From Mycolicibacterium palauense (GTDB lineage: Bacteria > Actinomycetota > Actinomycetes > Mycobacteriales > Mycobacteriaceae), in the NCBI RefSeq assembly GCF_002592005.1, contig NZ_NVQF01000067.1:1-34534 (forward strand): a stretch of DNA of 34,534 bases. Reading direction: 5' to 3'. The notes under the pieces are model-generated. The model ran no database searches, was not told the DNA's origin, and saw nothing but the letters and a program-made list of their open reading frames with translations. The position numbers were made by a program, and so were the translations under genes. Of the stretch, positions 25,070 to 33,517 are shown piece by piece (the first letter of the stretch is position 1; each line of letters begins with the position of its first letter).

Positions 25070-25884
25070 GCGCCGCCCCTCACACACCTGGAGCAGCCAC
25101 GACACCGGACAAGGTGGTCGCGTCGACCGCCGCCGCCGTGGACGACATCCCCTCGGGATCCAGCCTTGCCGTCGGCGGCTTCGGACTCGCCGGTATCCCC
25201 TGGTTCCTCATCGAGGCACTGCTCGAGCAGGGCGCCGACGAGCTGACCATCGTAAGCAACAACTGCGGCGTCGACGGCGCGGGCCTCGGCCTGCTGCTGG
25301 AGGCCCACCGCATCAGCCGCGTCATCGCCTCCTACGTCGGCGAGAACAAGGAGTTCGCTCGCCAGTACCTGGCCGGTGAACTCACCGTCGAGCTCACCCC
25401 GCAGGGAACGCTGGCCGAACGACTGCGCGCCGGGGGCAGCGGGATCGGCGCCTTCTTCACTCCGACCGGGGTCGGAACGCTGGTCGCCGAGGGTGGTCTG
25501 CCGTGGCGCTACCACACCGACGGCAGCGTCGCGTTGGCGTCCCCGCCCAAGGAGGTCCGCACCTTCCACGGTCGGCAGATGCTGTTGGAGGAGTCCATCG
25601 TCACCGACTACGCCCTGATCCGCGCGGCCGTCGCCGACCGCGCCGGCAACTGCGTCTTCCACGCGGCCGCGCGCAACTTCAATCCTCCCGCGGCGATGGC
25701 CGGGGCCATCACGGTGGTCGAGGCCGAACGGGTGGTCGACGTCGGCGAGCTGGGGCCCGACGAGATCCACCTGCCGGGCATATTCGTGCAGCGCGTCGTC
25801 GAACTGACCCCGGAACAGGCCGCCCGCAAGGGAATCGAGAAACGCACCACCCGGCCCCGCCCCGGTGAGGAGGCGGCACGGTGA
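25066..25884 (+). CDS. scoA: 3-ketoacid CoA-transferase, subunit A
   Basis: 272 aa. It has family I CoA-transferase alpha-subunit motifs: GGFGLAGIPWFLIEALL, TIVSNNCGVDGAGLGLLL, SYVGENKEF, and GGSGIGAFFTPTGVGT. It binds the CoA donor and works as a heteromer with the subunit encoded next. It moves CoA from succinyl-CoA to a 3-ketoacid. Translation is coupled at both ends, with a 4-nt overlap with the thiolase and another with the B subunit. Assignment as ScoA over PcaI or AtoD is based on overall similarity by eye and is moderate. Confidence 0.9.
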   Translation: MSAAPHTPGAATTPDKVVASTAAAVDDIPSGSSLAVGGFGLAGIPWFLIEALLEQGADELTIVSNNCGVDGAGLGLLLEAHRISRVIASYVGENKEFARQYLAGELTVELTPQGTLAERLRAGGSGIGAFFTPTGVGTLVAEGGLPWRYHTDGSVALASPPKEVRTFHGRQMLLEESIVTDYALIRAAVADRAGNCVFHAAARNFNPPAAMAGAITVVEAERVVDVGELGPDEIHLPGIFVQRVVELTPEQAARKGIEKRTTRPRPGEEAAR

Positions 25885-26537
25885 GCTGGACCCGTATCGA
25901 CATGGCCGCGCGCGCGGCACGGGAGCTCCGTGACGGCGACTACGTCAACCTCGGCATCGGCCTGCCGACCCTGATCCCGGACTACCTGCCCGAGGGCTCC
26001 GCGGTCACCCTGCACGCCGAGAACGGCATCCTCGGCGTCGGGCCCTTCCCCTACGACGACGAGGTGGATCCCGACCTGGTCAACGCCGGCAAGCAGACGG
26101 TGTCGGTGGTGGCCCGGTCCTCGTTCTTCGACTCCTCCACCAGCTTCGCCATGATCCGCGGCGGACACGTCGACGTCGCGGTGCTCGGCGGTATGCAGGT
26201 GTCTGCCGGCGGTGACCTCGCCAACTGGATGGTGCCGGGCTCGATGGTCAAAGGCATGGGCGGTGCGATGGACCTGGTCAACGGCGCCGCACGCGTCATC
26301 GTGTTGATGGACCACGTGGCGAAGTCGGGGGCACCCAAACTCGTCGGACACTGCGACCTGCCGCTGACCGGCAGGGCCGTCGTGCAGCGCGTCATCACCG
26401 ATCTCGGCGTGTTCGACGTCACCGGAACCGATTTCGCTGTCCGCGAGCTCGCACCGGAGGTCAGCTACGACGACGTCGTGACCCACACCGCGGCACCGGT
26501 CAGCGATCGTCGCCGGCGCGGCGAGGCCACCGGATAG
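25881..26537 (+). CDS. scoB: 3-ketoacid CoA-transferase, subunit B
   Basis: 218 aa, GTG start overlapping the scoA stop (GTGA). The catalytic glutamate is Glu47 in HAENGILGVGP, which forms the acyl-glutamyl and CoA-thioester intermediates in this family. Other conserved stretches are YVNLGIGLPTLIPDYLP, GGHVDVAVLGGMQVS and KGMGGAMDLV. With ScoA it activates a 3-ketoacid at the expense of succinyl-CoA. It is the last gene of the LysR-controlled operon; 159 bp of non-coding sequence follow. Confidence 0.93.
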   Translation: MSWTRIDMAARAARELRDGDYVNLGIGLPTLIPDYLPEGSAVTLHAENGILGVGPFPYDDEVDPDLVNAGKQTVSVVARSSFFDSSTSFAMIRGGHVDVAVLGGMQVSAGGDLANWMVPGSMVKGMGGAMDLVNGAARVIVLMDHVAKSGAPKLVGHCDLPLTGRAVVQRVITDLGVFDVTGTDFAVRELAPEVSYDDVVTHTAAPVSDRRRRGEATG

Positions 26538-26696
26538 GATCGCGTACGCGCATCCGGGTCGGTGCCGGTCGGGAACCCGCCGGCCTGCGTCCCCGGATGT
26601 CGGACGGCCGGCCTCCGTCGCGACACTGCTTCGTAGAGCCGGCAGCGGTGCGGAGAGGACACGGCGGCACCGTGCACGAATCGGACGAGGTGGACG

Positions 26697-27341
26697 ATGG
26701 CAGGCAAAGATGCACACTTCTACCGGACCGCGGATGGCACCGGGCTGCCGCACGATCCGTTCAACGCCATCGTCGGGCCGCGGCCGATCGGATGGGTCTC
26801 GACCCTCGGCGGCGATGGCATACCCAATCTGGCGCCCTACAGCTTCTTCAACGGCTTCAACTACCATCCCCCACTCATCGGTTTCGCCTCGGTGGGATGG
26901 AAGGACAGCGTCGCCAACATCGACGCGACCAGAGAATTCGTCTGGAATCTGGTGACGCGGGATCTGGCCGAGGCGATGAACGAGACGTCGGCCTCAATCC
27001 CCGCCTCGGAGAACGAATTCGAGCGCGCGGGACTTACCGCCGTACCGTCCGAACTCATCTCGGCACCGCGCGTGTTGGAGAGCCCGGTGAACTTCGAATG
27101 CGTGTTGACACAGTTGGTTGCGCTCACCGACGTCGACGGCCACGAAGTCGGAAGCTGGCTGGTACTTGGGCAGGTCGTGGCGGTTCACATCGACAGGCAC
27201 CTGCTGGTGGACGGCGTCTACGACACGACCGCTCCGACGCCGGTGCTGCGCACCGGCGGCCCGGCCGGCTATGTGGCGATCACACGGGACGCGGTGTTCA
27301 CGATGGTCCGCCCCGACGATCGTCCTCGGGGGCGTCGGTAG
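26697..27341 (+). CDS. Flavin-reductase-like FMN-binding split-barrel protein
   Basis: 214 aa. An FMN-binding split barrel of the flavin reductase / DIM6-NTAB group: FNAIVGPRPIGWVSTLGGDG, NLAPYSFFNGFNYHPPLIGFA, and ATREFVWNLVTRDL. Family members reduce flavin with NAD(P)H or act as flavin-dependent reductases on bound substrates. GAGGTGG precedes the ATG at 26697. The gene is monocistronic and converges on the antiporter gene with a 14-bp gap. No monooxygenase partner that would need reduced flavin is visible nearby, so its job is open. Confidence 0.9.
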   Translation: MAGKDAHFYRTADGTGLPHDPFNAIVGPRPIGWVSTLGGDGIPNLAPYSFFNGFNYHPPLIGFASVGWKDSVANIDATREFVWNLVTRDLAEAMNETSASIPASENEFERAGLTAVPSELISAPRVLESPVNFECVLTQLVALTDVDGHEVGSWLVLGQVVAVHIDRHLLVDGVYDTTAPTPVLRTGGPAGYVAITRDAVFTMVRPDDRPRGRR

Positions 27342-27355
27342 TTCCCGGGCCTCCG

Positions 27356-29029
27356 CTACGCTCGGCCGCCGCGCCCATCCTCGGTCGGCTGCACGCCGTC
27401 CTCGGTCGGCGACTCGACGACGCCGTCCGCGCCGGCGGTGCCCTCGGGTTCGACACGGATGTCACCGCGGCCCACCTGGTCCGCCAGCTCCAGCCCGGCA
27501 CCCGCGTAGACGTTGAAGGCGATGTCCACGCCGTGTTCCCTGGCCCAGGCCACCTCGTCGTCGTAGCGCGCCACCGCGGCGACGTTTCCGCTGAATCCCG
27601 ATTCACGCAGACATTCGAGCGCCGTGACGTTGGCGCCGTGGCGCGGCATGGCCAGCACCGCGATGCGCACCGAGTCGGAGCGTCGTAGCCGGTTCCAGAA
27701 GTCCAGGTCGGTGGCGTCCCCCTCGATGACACGCAGGCCCTGGTCGGCCAGCCGCCCGATCCGCGGGCCGTCGTAGTCGACACCAACCACCCGCAACCCG
27801 TAGTGCTCGGTCAGCCGCTGGTAGGCGGCGAAGCCCACCCGGCCCATGCCGATCACCACCACCTCGGCGTCGCCGGCGTCGCCGGGGCGTTCCTCGGGTT
27901 GCAGGCTGTGTTCGTCCTGAGCCGGCAGGCGTGCGGCGATCTTCTCCACCATCAGGTGCCCGCGACCGTTGACCAGCGCCGAGACGACGAAGCTCAACGC
28001 CACCGCGATCGACATCTCCACCAGCCAGGCCGGCGCCAGCATGCCGGCCGAGACCCCCACCGACACGACGATCAGACCGAATTCGGAGTAGTTCATCAGC
28101 CCCAGCCCGGTCAGGATCGAGGTGCGGTGGCGCAGCTTCATCCGGGACAGGATCGCCACATACCAGGCCGCCTTGAACGGCAGCAGCAGCAGCATCAGCA
28201 GTGCCACACCGACGGTGGGCAGGTCCGGCAGCCCGGTCAGGCCGATCGACACGAAGAACCCCACCAGCAGCAGTTCCTTGATGTGGAACAGCGAGCGCGC
28301 GAGCTCGGAGGACGCCGGGTGCGACGCCAACAGGACGCCCATGATCAGCGCCCCCAGGTCGCCCTTGAGCCCGACGGCGGAGAACAACGCGTACCCGGGC
28401 ACCAGGGCCATCACGATCCCGAACAACGACTGCATCTCACCGTGGCCCAGCCGACCCCAGATCTTGCGCAGGATCCGGGTCAGCGGCCACAGGCCCACCA
28501 GCGCCAGCGCCCACGGGCTGGGCAGATGACCGCTGGTCGCGGTCAGGAACACCACGGCGACGATGTCCTGCATCACCAGGACGCCGATGGCCAGGCGCCC
28601 GTAGAGGGCGTGCGACTCGCCGCGTTCTTCGAGGACCTTGACCACGAACACCGTGCTGGAGAACGACAGGGCGAAGGCCAGCAGCGCGATCGTCTGCATG
28701 CTCTGCCCGGCCAGCATGGCCACGCCGGCCACGGCGGCCAGCCACATCGCGGCGCCGCCGAGCACCACGGAGATGAGCATGTGCGCCGAGGTGGTCAGCC
28801 ACACCTCGCGACGCAGCAGGATCCGCACGTCGAGCTTGAGCCCGATGGCGAACAACAGCAGGGTGACACCCAGATCCGCGATCACCTCCAGCTGCGGGAC
28901 CTCCGCGACGTTGAGGGCGTTGATGACGAAGCCCGCCGCCAGGAACCCCACCAGTGGAGGCAGACGCAGCGCCATGGCCAGGCCGCCGAGACCGAAGGTG
29001 ACGACGAGATAGATCGCGACAACTGTCAT
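27356..29029 (-). CDS. KefB-like cation:proton antiporter (CPA2) with TrkA-N domain
   Basis: 557 aa. The N-terminal 390 residues form about 12 membrane helices of the Na+/H+ exchanger fold (LPPLVGFLAAGFVINALNV, LLLFAIGLKLDV, ALSFSSTVFVVKVLEERGE, SVGLKGDLGALIMG). A cytoplasmic Rossmann domain (about 415-535) has VVVIGMGRVGFAAYQRL for nucleotide binding, the RCK/TrkA-N gating module. A Glu/Gly-rich tail ends the protein. It exports K+ or another cation in exchange for protons at the inner membrane. The ATG at 29029 starts the first helix directly; the frame's extension to 29119 lacks helical sequence and is rejected. It corresponds in type to the M. tuberculosis kefB-like gene near ppk2. Confidence 0.93.
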   Translation of the reverse strand: MTVVAIYLVVTFGLGGLAMALRLPPLVGFLAAGFVINALNVAEVPQLEVIADLGVTLLLFAIGLKLDVRILLRREVWLTTSAHMLISVVLGGAAMWLAAVAGVAMLAGQSMQTIALLAFALSFSSTVFVVKVLEERGESHALYGRLAIGVLVMQDIVAVVFLTATSGHLPSPWALALVGLWPLTRILRKIWGRLGHGEMQSLFGIVMALVPGYALFSAVGLKGDLGALIMGVLLASHPASSELARSLFHIKELLLVGFFVSIGLTGLPDLPTVGVALLMLLLLPFKAAWYVAILSRMKLRHRTSILTGLGLMNYSEFGLIVVSVGVSAGMLAPAWLVEMSIAVALSFVVSALVNGRGHLMVEKIAARLPAQDEHSLQPEERPGDAGDAEVVVIGMGRVGFAAYQRLTEHYGLRVVGVDYDGPRIGRLADQGLRVIEGDATDLDFWNRLRRSDSVRIAVLAMPRHGANVTALECLRESGFSGNVAAVARYDDEVAWAREHGVDIAFNVYAGAGLELADQVGRGDIRVEPEGTAGADGVVESPTEDGVQPTEDGRGGRA

Positions 29030-29243
29030 GCGCGGCCCCTTTGCTGATCCGGCCCGGGCGACGGCCGGCGCGGTCGCCGGCCCCGATGTGCTCCTGGAGT
29101 TGTACAAGTATCCCGGCAAATGCCAATTCCTTCCGGGAACGCACCATCGCTTCCCCGTGCCGCGATCGACCGCGCCGTCACAGACGCCGCGAATCCGTCA
29201 CGGTGACGAAGTCCGATCCGGCGGCCGGGACGCCGGCCCATCG

Positions 29244-30323
29244 CTAGGGAAGCAGGCCGACGGGAAGGATCTGCAGGCTGCCGCCGCCGTCGGCTCTGCT
29301 GCCGGTCACCAGCACGGTGCCGGTATCCCCAACGACCGCAACCGAATTGGGCTGGCGTACGGTGGGCACATCGCCGAGCAGCCGGCTCTGGCGTGGGTCG
29401 GTGACGTCGACGACACGCAGCCTGTTGGATTCGGTCAAGGTGATGTACAGACGCCGGCGGCCTGGATCGTAGGCCAGCCCGTAGGGCTTGCCCGGCGCCT
29501 CGATCCGAGCCACCTCGCTGATCCGGGGGTCGATCCGTTCGATCAGGACCGCGCCGCCGTCGGTGTCGGCGAAGGCCGCCAACTCGCCGGACAGGGCCAC
29601 GGCATGGGTCAGCTTGACTCCGACCGGAGCGTGGGCGACCTCGCGGCGTGACACCGCGTCATAGACCCACACGCCGTTGCCCCGCACGTCGGCCACGGCG
29701 ACGTAGTCACCCACCGCCGCCACCCCTCCGGGTTGCGGCGGACCCGCCGGCAGCGTGGCCACGACGTGACCGTCGCGCACGAAGATCACCCCGCCGCCGC
29801 CCTCGCTCGTCACGACGATGGTGCCGTCGGCGGTCGTGGTGGCCTCGTGCGGCTGCCGGCCGACACCGCCGACCCTCGACAGAACCTGCCCGTCGGCCAG
29901 GCTCAGTTCGAGTAACTCATCGGTGCCCTCCAGCGCCACCAGGACGGGCCCGTCCGGTCCGGTCAGGCTCAGATGGCGGGCCGCGCTCGGCACCGGAACC
30001 CGTGAGCGCTCGGCCCCGGTGGCCGCGTCGACGAGCACGATCGCGTCGGGACCTCGCACCGCGACCGCCGCGGTGCCCGACTGCCCCACGACGATCCCCT
30101 CCGGCGCGTTGCCCAGCGGAACCACCTGTCCGGCCGGTGTCGACGTGGGTTCGCCCGCCCGTGCGGGCTCGGCCGGCGGCGCCGGGGCGGCGGTGCTGGT
30201 CGAGGGGGCGGGTCCTCCGTTGTCGGGCGGGACGACCGGGGCCGGGCCGGGTGCGCTGCCGCACCCGGCGACCAGCACCCCGGCGACAAACGCGCCGATC
30301 ACGGCTGTGGGACGCCGACGCAT
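29244..30323 (-). CDS. Lipoprotein with YVTN-type beta-propeller repeats
   Basis: 359 aa. A type II signal peptide is visible: MRRRPTAVIGAFVAGVLVAGC, lipobox LVAGC, with the acylated Cys at residue 21. A Pro/Ala-rich linker (about 25-65) leads to a repeat domain with strands such as GQSGTAAVAVRGPDAIVLVDAATGAE, VLVALEGTDELLELSLADGQ and YDPGRRRLYITLTESNRLRVVDVTDP. These resemble surface-layer YVTN propeller blades, probably seven. It would sit on the outer face of the cytoplasmic membrane. No enzyme residues are seen; a scaffold or binding role is inferred. The ATG at 30323 is chosen; the frame runs further upstream without a ribosome binding site. Confidence 0.88.
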   Translation of the reverse strand: MRRRPTAVIGAFVAGVLVAGCGSAPGPAPVVPPDNGGPAPSTSTAAPAPPAEPARAGEPTSTPAGQVVPLGNAPEGIVVGQSGTAAVAVRGPDAIVLVDAATGAERSRVPVPSAARHLSLTGPDGPVLVALEGTDELLELSLADGQVLSRVGGVGRQPHEATTTADGTIVVTSEGGGGVIFVRDGHVVATLPAGPPQPGGVAAVGDYVAVADVRGNGVWVYDAVSRREVAHAPVGVKLTHAVALSGELAAFADTDGGAVLIERIDPRISEVARIEAPGKPYGLAYDPGRRRLYITLTESNRLRVVDVTDPRQSRLLGDVPTVRQPNSVAVVGDTGTVLVTGSRADGGGSLQILPVGLLP

Positions 30324-30451
30324 CACTACACAGTGCCCTGCGCGGCTGCCCGGCAAACGCGCGGGGTCGGATCGGCTCGCCAGCGCAGGTGTTCCGGTAG
30401 CGTCCGGACAGGGCCGCAACCCGACGGCGCCGCAGCTCCGGGAGGCACTCG

Positions 30452-31441
30452 ATGCATGTTCTCGTCACCGGCGGTACCGGGTTCGTCGGCGCGTGGACCG
30501 CCAAGGCCGCCCAGGACGCCGGGCACCGGGTGCGGTTCCTCGTGAGAAATCCCGACCGGCTGGCCACCAGCGCCGCCCGGATCGGCGTCGGCATCGGCGA
30601 CCACGTCGTCGGCGACATCGCCGACAGTGCGTCGACGGCCGCGGCACTGGACAGCTGCGATGCCGTCATCCACTGTGCGGCAATGGTTTCCACCGACCCC
30701 GGCCGCGCCGACGAGATGTTGCACACCAACCTCGAAGGGGCCCGCAACGTGCTGGGGGCCGCGGCGGGCGCGGGAATCGACCCGATCATCCACGTCTCGA
30801 GCTTCACCGCACTGTTCCGCCCCGGCCTCGAGCGCCTGCACGCCGACCTGCCGGTGGTCGGTGGCAGCGACGGCTACGGCAGGTCGAAGGCCGCGGTCGA
30901 GGCCTATGCACGGGGCCTGCAGGACGGCGGGGCGCCGGTGGACATCACCTATCCGGGCATGGTGCTGGGCCCCCCGGCCGGTGACCAGTTCGGCGAGGCC
31001 GCCGACGGCGTCGAAGCCGCGATCAAGATGCGCGGTGTTCCCGGGCGCAGCGCCGCCTGGATCGTCGTGGACGTGCGTGATCTCGCCGCGCTGCACGTCG
31101 CGCTGCTCGAACCGGGCCGGGGCCCGCGCCGCTACATGGCCGGCGGCCAACGGGTGACCGTCGCGCAGCTGGCCTCGATGATCGGCGACGCCGCCGAGAC
31201 CTCGCTTCTGGTGTATCCGATTCCCGATACCGCACTGCGCGGCGCGGGGCGCATCCTCGATGTCGTCGGCGGCTACCTGCCGTTCGAGACGCCGATCAAC
31301 TCCGCCTCGATGCAGTACTACACCCAGATGCCGCCGTCCGACGACTCGCCCAGCGAACGCGACCTGGGCATCGACTACCGCGACCCGGCCCGGACGCTGA
31401 CCGACACCTTCAACGGCCTGCGGCAGGTGGGCCGACTCTAG
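30452..31441 (+). CDS. NAD-dependent epimerase/dehydratase (extended SDR)
   Basis: 329 aa. The nucleotide loop is VTGGTGFVGAWTAKAA and the active-site pair is YGRSK (YxxxK), with the upstream Ser in VSSFTALF. Extended SDRs of this shape act as sugar epimerases, dihydroflavonol-type reductases or 3-beta-hydroxysteroid dehydrogenases. The catalytic substrate loop is not diagnostic. It is divergent from the lipoprotein gene. A stem-loop follows its stop codon. Confidence 0.92.
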   Translation: MHVLVTGGTGFVGAWTAKAAQDAGHRVRFLVRNPDRLATSAARIGVGIGDHVVGDIADSASTAAALDSCDAVIHCAAMVSTDPGRADEMLHTNLEGARNVLGAAAGAGIDPIIHVSSFTALFRPGLERLHADLPVVGGSDGYGRSKAAVEAYARGLQDGGAPVDITYPGMVLGPPAGDQFGEAADGVEAAIKMRGVPGRSAAWIVVDVRDLAALHVALLEPGRGPRRYMAGGQRVTVAQLASMIGDAAETSLLVYPIPDTALRGAGRILDVVGGYLPFETPINSASMQYYTQMPPSDDSPSERDLGIDYRDPARTLTDTFNGLRQVGRL

Positions 31442-31468
31442 GGAACCGGTTTCACCGACACCGGTCCC
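31441..31468 (+). terminator. Stem-loop after the epimerase gene
   Basis: GGGAACCGGT and ACCGGTCCC pair around a 9-nt loop with one bulged A. No T-tract follows, so termination is possible but not certain. Confidence 0.35.
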
Positions 31469-31484
31469 GGGGAACGCAGTCGGC

Positions 31485-32087
31485 ATGCCCATCGGAACGA
31501 CCCCGACACCGAGCGCCCCCGTCCGCCGCCGCACCCTCGCCACCAGACCCCTGGCGGCCGTGCTGGCCCCGCTGGCGCTGACCCTCGCCGGCTGCGGAGT
31601 CGGCGACACCGGTGCGCCGGAGAACATCGCGTCGGCCACGAGCTCCTCCCCGACGGTGGCCGCCACGGCCACCGACACCGAGGTGCCCGCGTCGGTGCCG
31701 TCGACCGACCGGATCCCGCCGGTGGGCCCGACGTTTCTGCGCACGGCCGACACCGACGACCTCGGCACCATCATCGTCGACGGCTCCGACCGGACGCTCT
31801 ACGTCTTCTCCGGGGACACCGCGGAGAACGCCACCTGCTATGACGCCTGCGCCGACACCTGGATGCCCCTGCTGTCGACCGGAAATCCCGCCGGGGGCAT
31901 CGGCATCGACACGACCGCGACCGGCACCGTGACCCGCCGCGACGGCAGCGTCCAGGTGGCCTACCACGGGCACCCGCTCTACCGGTATGCCGGCGACACC
32001 GCCCCGGGACAGATCGACGGCCAGGGCCTCAGGGTGTTCGGCGGCGTGTGGTCGGTGCTCACCCCCGACGGCGAACCCGTGGCCTGA
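31485..32087 (+). CDS. Lipoprotein with Y-x4-D-type secreted repeats
   Basis: 200 aa. An Arg-rich N-terminus and hydrophobic segment end in LTLAGCG, a lipobox. A Ser/Thr/Ala/Pro-rich linker (about 40-80) precedes two copies of the short secreted repeat: LYVFSGDTAENATCYDACADTW and the second around VAYHGHPLYRYAGDTAPGQ. These match the family often annotated as secreted repeat of unknown function (COG4315). Cys in the first repeat (CYDAC) may form a disulfide. It sits 43 bp after the epimerase gene and is convergent with the next gene. Function is unknown. Confidence 0.85.
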   Translation: MPIGTTPTPSAPVRRRTLATRPLAAVLAPLALTLAGCGVGDTGAPENIASATSSSPTVAATATDTEVPASVPSTDRIPPVGPTFLRTADTDDLGTIIVDGSDRTLYVFSGDTAENATCYDACADTWMPLLSTGNPAGGIGIDTTATGTVTRRDGSVQVAYHGHPLYRYAGDTAPGQIDGQGLRVFGGVWSVLTPDGEPVA

Positions 32088-32104
32088 GCTCGGGAACGGG
32101 CCGG

Positions 32105-32644
32105 TCAGCTTCCGCTGCCGCCGACCTCCGCGGGCAACGGGTCGCTCGGGGGTTCCGGTTCGGCCGTGGGGTTCGAGGGAGATGTCGAGGACGGTGTCGA
32201 GGGTGTCGAGGACGTGCTGCTCGGCATGTCCCCCGCTCCGTGGAAGTCCACCCACGGCTCGTCCCGCAGAACCTTGCTGCCGGAGCTGATCACCAGTTCC
32301 TTGGACGTCACCATGTATTCGATGCCGTCGTTGTCGGCGACGAAGACACCACCGCCCGACGAGGTCGCGGGCAGCACCAGTCGCGCCCCGTCACGGACCC
32401 GAACACCGCGGTACTCGTAGGCGCCGCCGGGGGACCTGCAGATGGCCACCCGCGAGTCACCGGTCGTTCCGAAGACGACCGCGGTGTCCGGCGAGGCGCA
32501 GCGGGCCGTCGAGTCGATGTAGCCCCGATCATCGGAGGGCGGGGCGGCGGCGGCCGCCGGTAGCGCGGTCAGTGCCGCGAGCGCGGCCGCACACCCGGCT
32601 GCGGCGGCACAGGCGCGCACGGCGCGGGGTCGGGACCTGGTCAT
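32105..32644 (-). CDS. Secreted hypothetical protein
   Basis: 179 aa from the ATG at 32644, which directly follows GAAGG. The frame extends further upstream to 32737 but that part has no secretory character. A signal peptide is clear: MTRSRPRAVRACAAAAG, a long Ala-rich core and a likely cut after PAAAAA. The mature domain (about 45-140) has two Cys (TARCASPD and VAICRSPGG) and short strands such as YEYRGVRVRDGARLVLPA. The C-terminus is low-complexity Ser/Thr/Pro/Glu. The family is not recognised; it resembles small secreted mycobacterial proteins of unknown role. Confidence 0.75.
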   Translation of the reverse strand: MTRSRPRAVRACAAAAGCAAALAALTALPAAAAAPPSDDRGYIDSTARCASPDTAVVFGTTGDSRVAICRSPGGAYEYRGVRVRDGARLVLPATSSGGGVFVADNDGIEYMVTSKELVISSGSKVLRDEPWVDFHGAGDMPSSTSSTPSTPSSTSPSNPTAEPEPPSDPLPAEVGGSGS

Positions 32645-32756
32645 CACCTTCACAGAACACGAACCGGGTCCGGGTGCGCGAGCGTCGCCACCGAAACTCG
32701 ACCCATTCGTTAGCGTCTCGACACCGCATCCCGACACCGAAGGTGCGGCGGCCGGG

Positions 32757-33359
32757 CTACCCCTCGAGGGTGACCTCGGTGTCCTCGACGATCAGCTCGT
32801 CGGGGCCCACCAGGACCTCCTGCTCGTCCACCACCACCTCGTCGCCCTCGATGTAGACCTCGATGTCGTCGAGCACCACCTCGGGCTGGACCCAGACGAT
32901 CAGATCCTGGCCCAGCGAGTTGTACACGACGCTGTCGGGCTGGGCACCGGTGACGTCGAAGTAGATCTTGCCCGAGGTCTCCTGCCCCTCGGCCAGCGTC
33001 GCCGGGTTGACCCCGTAGGGGGTCGGGACCTGGAACAGTGCCCGATAAGTCTGACCGTTGGCGGCACGGGCGTTGAAGTCGGAGACGATCGGCGTGACCG
33101 CCCCCTGCAGCGCCTCGTCGGTGGCGATGGCCTCCCAGAGGATGCCCTGTACCGGATAGGCGATGGTGTCGGTGCTGGGTTGCAGCTCATAGACGGTCCA
33201 GCCCTGCACGACCGGTCCGTTGACCAGTTCTGCCTGACTGCCGATCGAGGTGACGGTCGCGGAGCTGTCCTCGGCCAGCGCGGGCGCTGCGCCGACGACG
33301 ACGACGGTTCCTGCCCCGGCCGCCAAACCCGCGGCCAGAAGGGCGATGTTGATTCTCAT
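32757..33359 (-). CDS. MPT63-like secreted protein (DUF1942) with acidic tail
   Basis: 200 aa. Signal peptide MRINIALLAAGLAAGAGTVVVVGAAPALA, then a beta-sandwich resembling the secreted antigen MPT63: GPVVQGWTVYELQPSTDTIAYPVQGILWEA and FQVPTPYGVNPATLAEGQETSGKIYFDV. The last 40 residues (VVLDDIEVYIEGDEVVVDEQ and onwards) form a very acidic extension of short alternating Val/Glu units that I do not recall in MPT63, which is about 160 aa. The ATG at 33359 is supported by AGGAG 8 nt upstream. Two hairpins lie immediately before the ribosome binding site. Function is unknown; in M. tuberculosis the relative is an abundant secreted antigen. Confidence 0.88.
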   Translation of the reverse strand: MRINIALLAAGLAAGAGTVVVVGAAPALAEDSSATVTSIGSQAELVNGPVVQGWTVYELQPSTDTIAYPVQGILWEAIATDEALQGAVTPIVSDFNARAANGQTYRALFQVPTPYGVNPATLAEGQETSGKIYFDVTGAQPDSVVYNSLGQDLIVWVQPEVVLDDIEVYIEGDEVVVDEQEVLVGPDELIVEDTEVTLEG

Positions 33360-33372
33360 GCGGTTCACTCCT

Positions 33373-33406
33373 GAGTCGGCCAACTGGCGACTCCCCCTGT
33401 GAGGGG
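33373..33406 (-). promoter_or_regulatory. Two tandem hairpins before the MPT63-like start
   Basis: The first (33373-33393) has GAGTCG/CGACTC arms. The second (33394-33406) is CCCCT-n3-AGGGG. The first ends directly next to the ribosome binding site (33368-33372), so RNA folding could control translation. Confidence 0.4.
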
Positions 33407-33517
33407 TGTCCCACCACAGGAAACTATCAGGAACACCACCTTGTGGTCCCAGGCTTGAGAAACCTTCTGCAGGTGAAACGGCCGCTGTGAGCCGTGCCGG
33501 TGGCAGGATGTCACTCG

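Noticed and set aside
27803..29047. Plus-strand open frame of 414 codons opposite the antiporter
   Set aside because: The translation is His/Gln/Arg-rich without any domain; the minus strand encodes an evident membrane antiporter.
30326..31774. Long antisense open frame of 482 codons on the minus strand
   Set aside because: It lies opposite the epimerase and lipoprotein genes, whose products have clear motifs. Its own translation shows no family and reflects G+C-rich codon bias.
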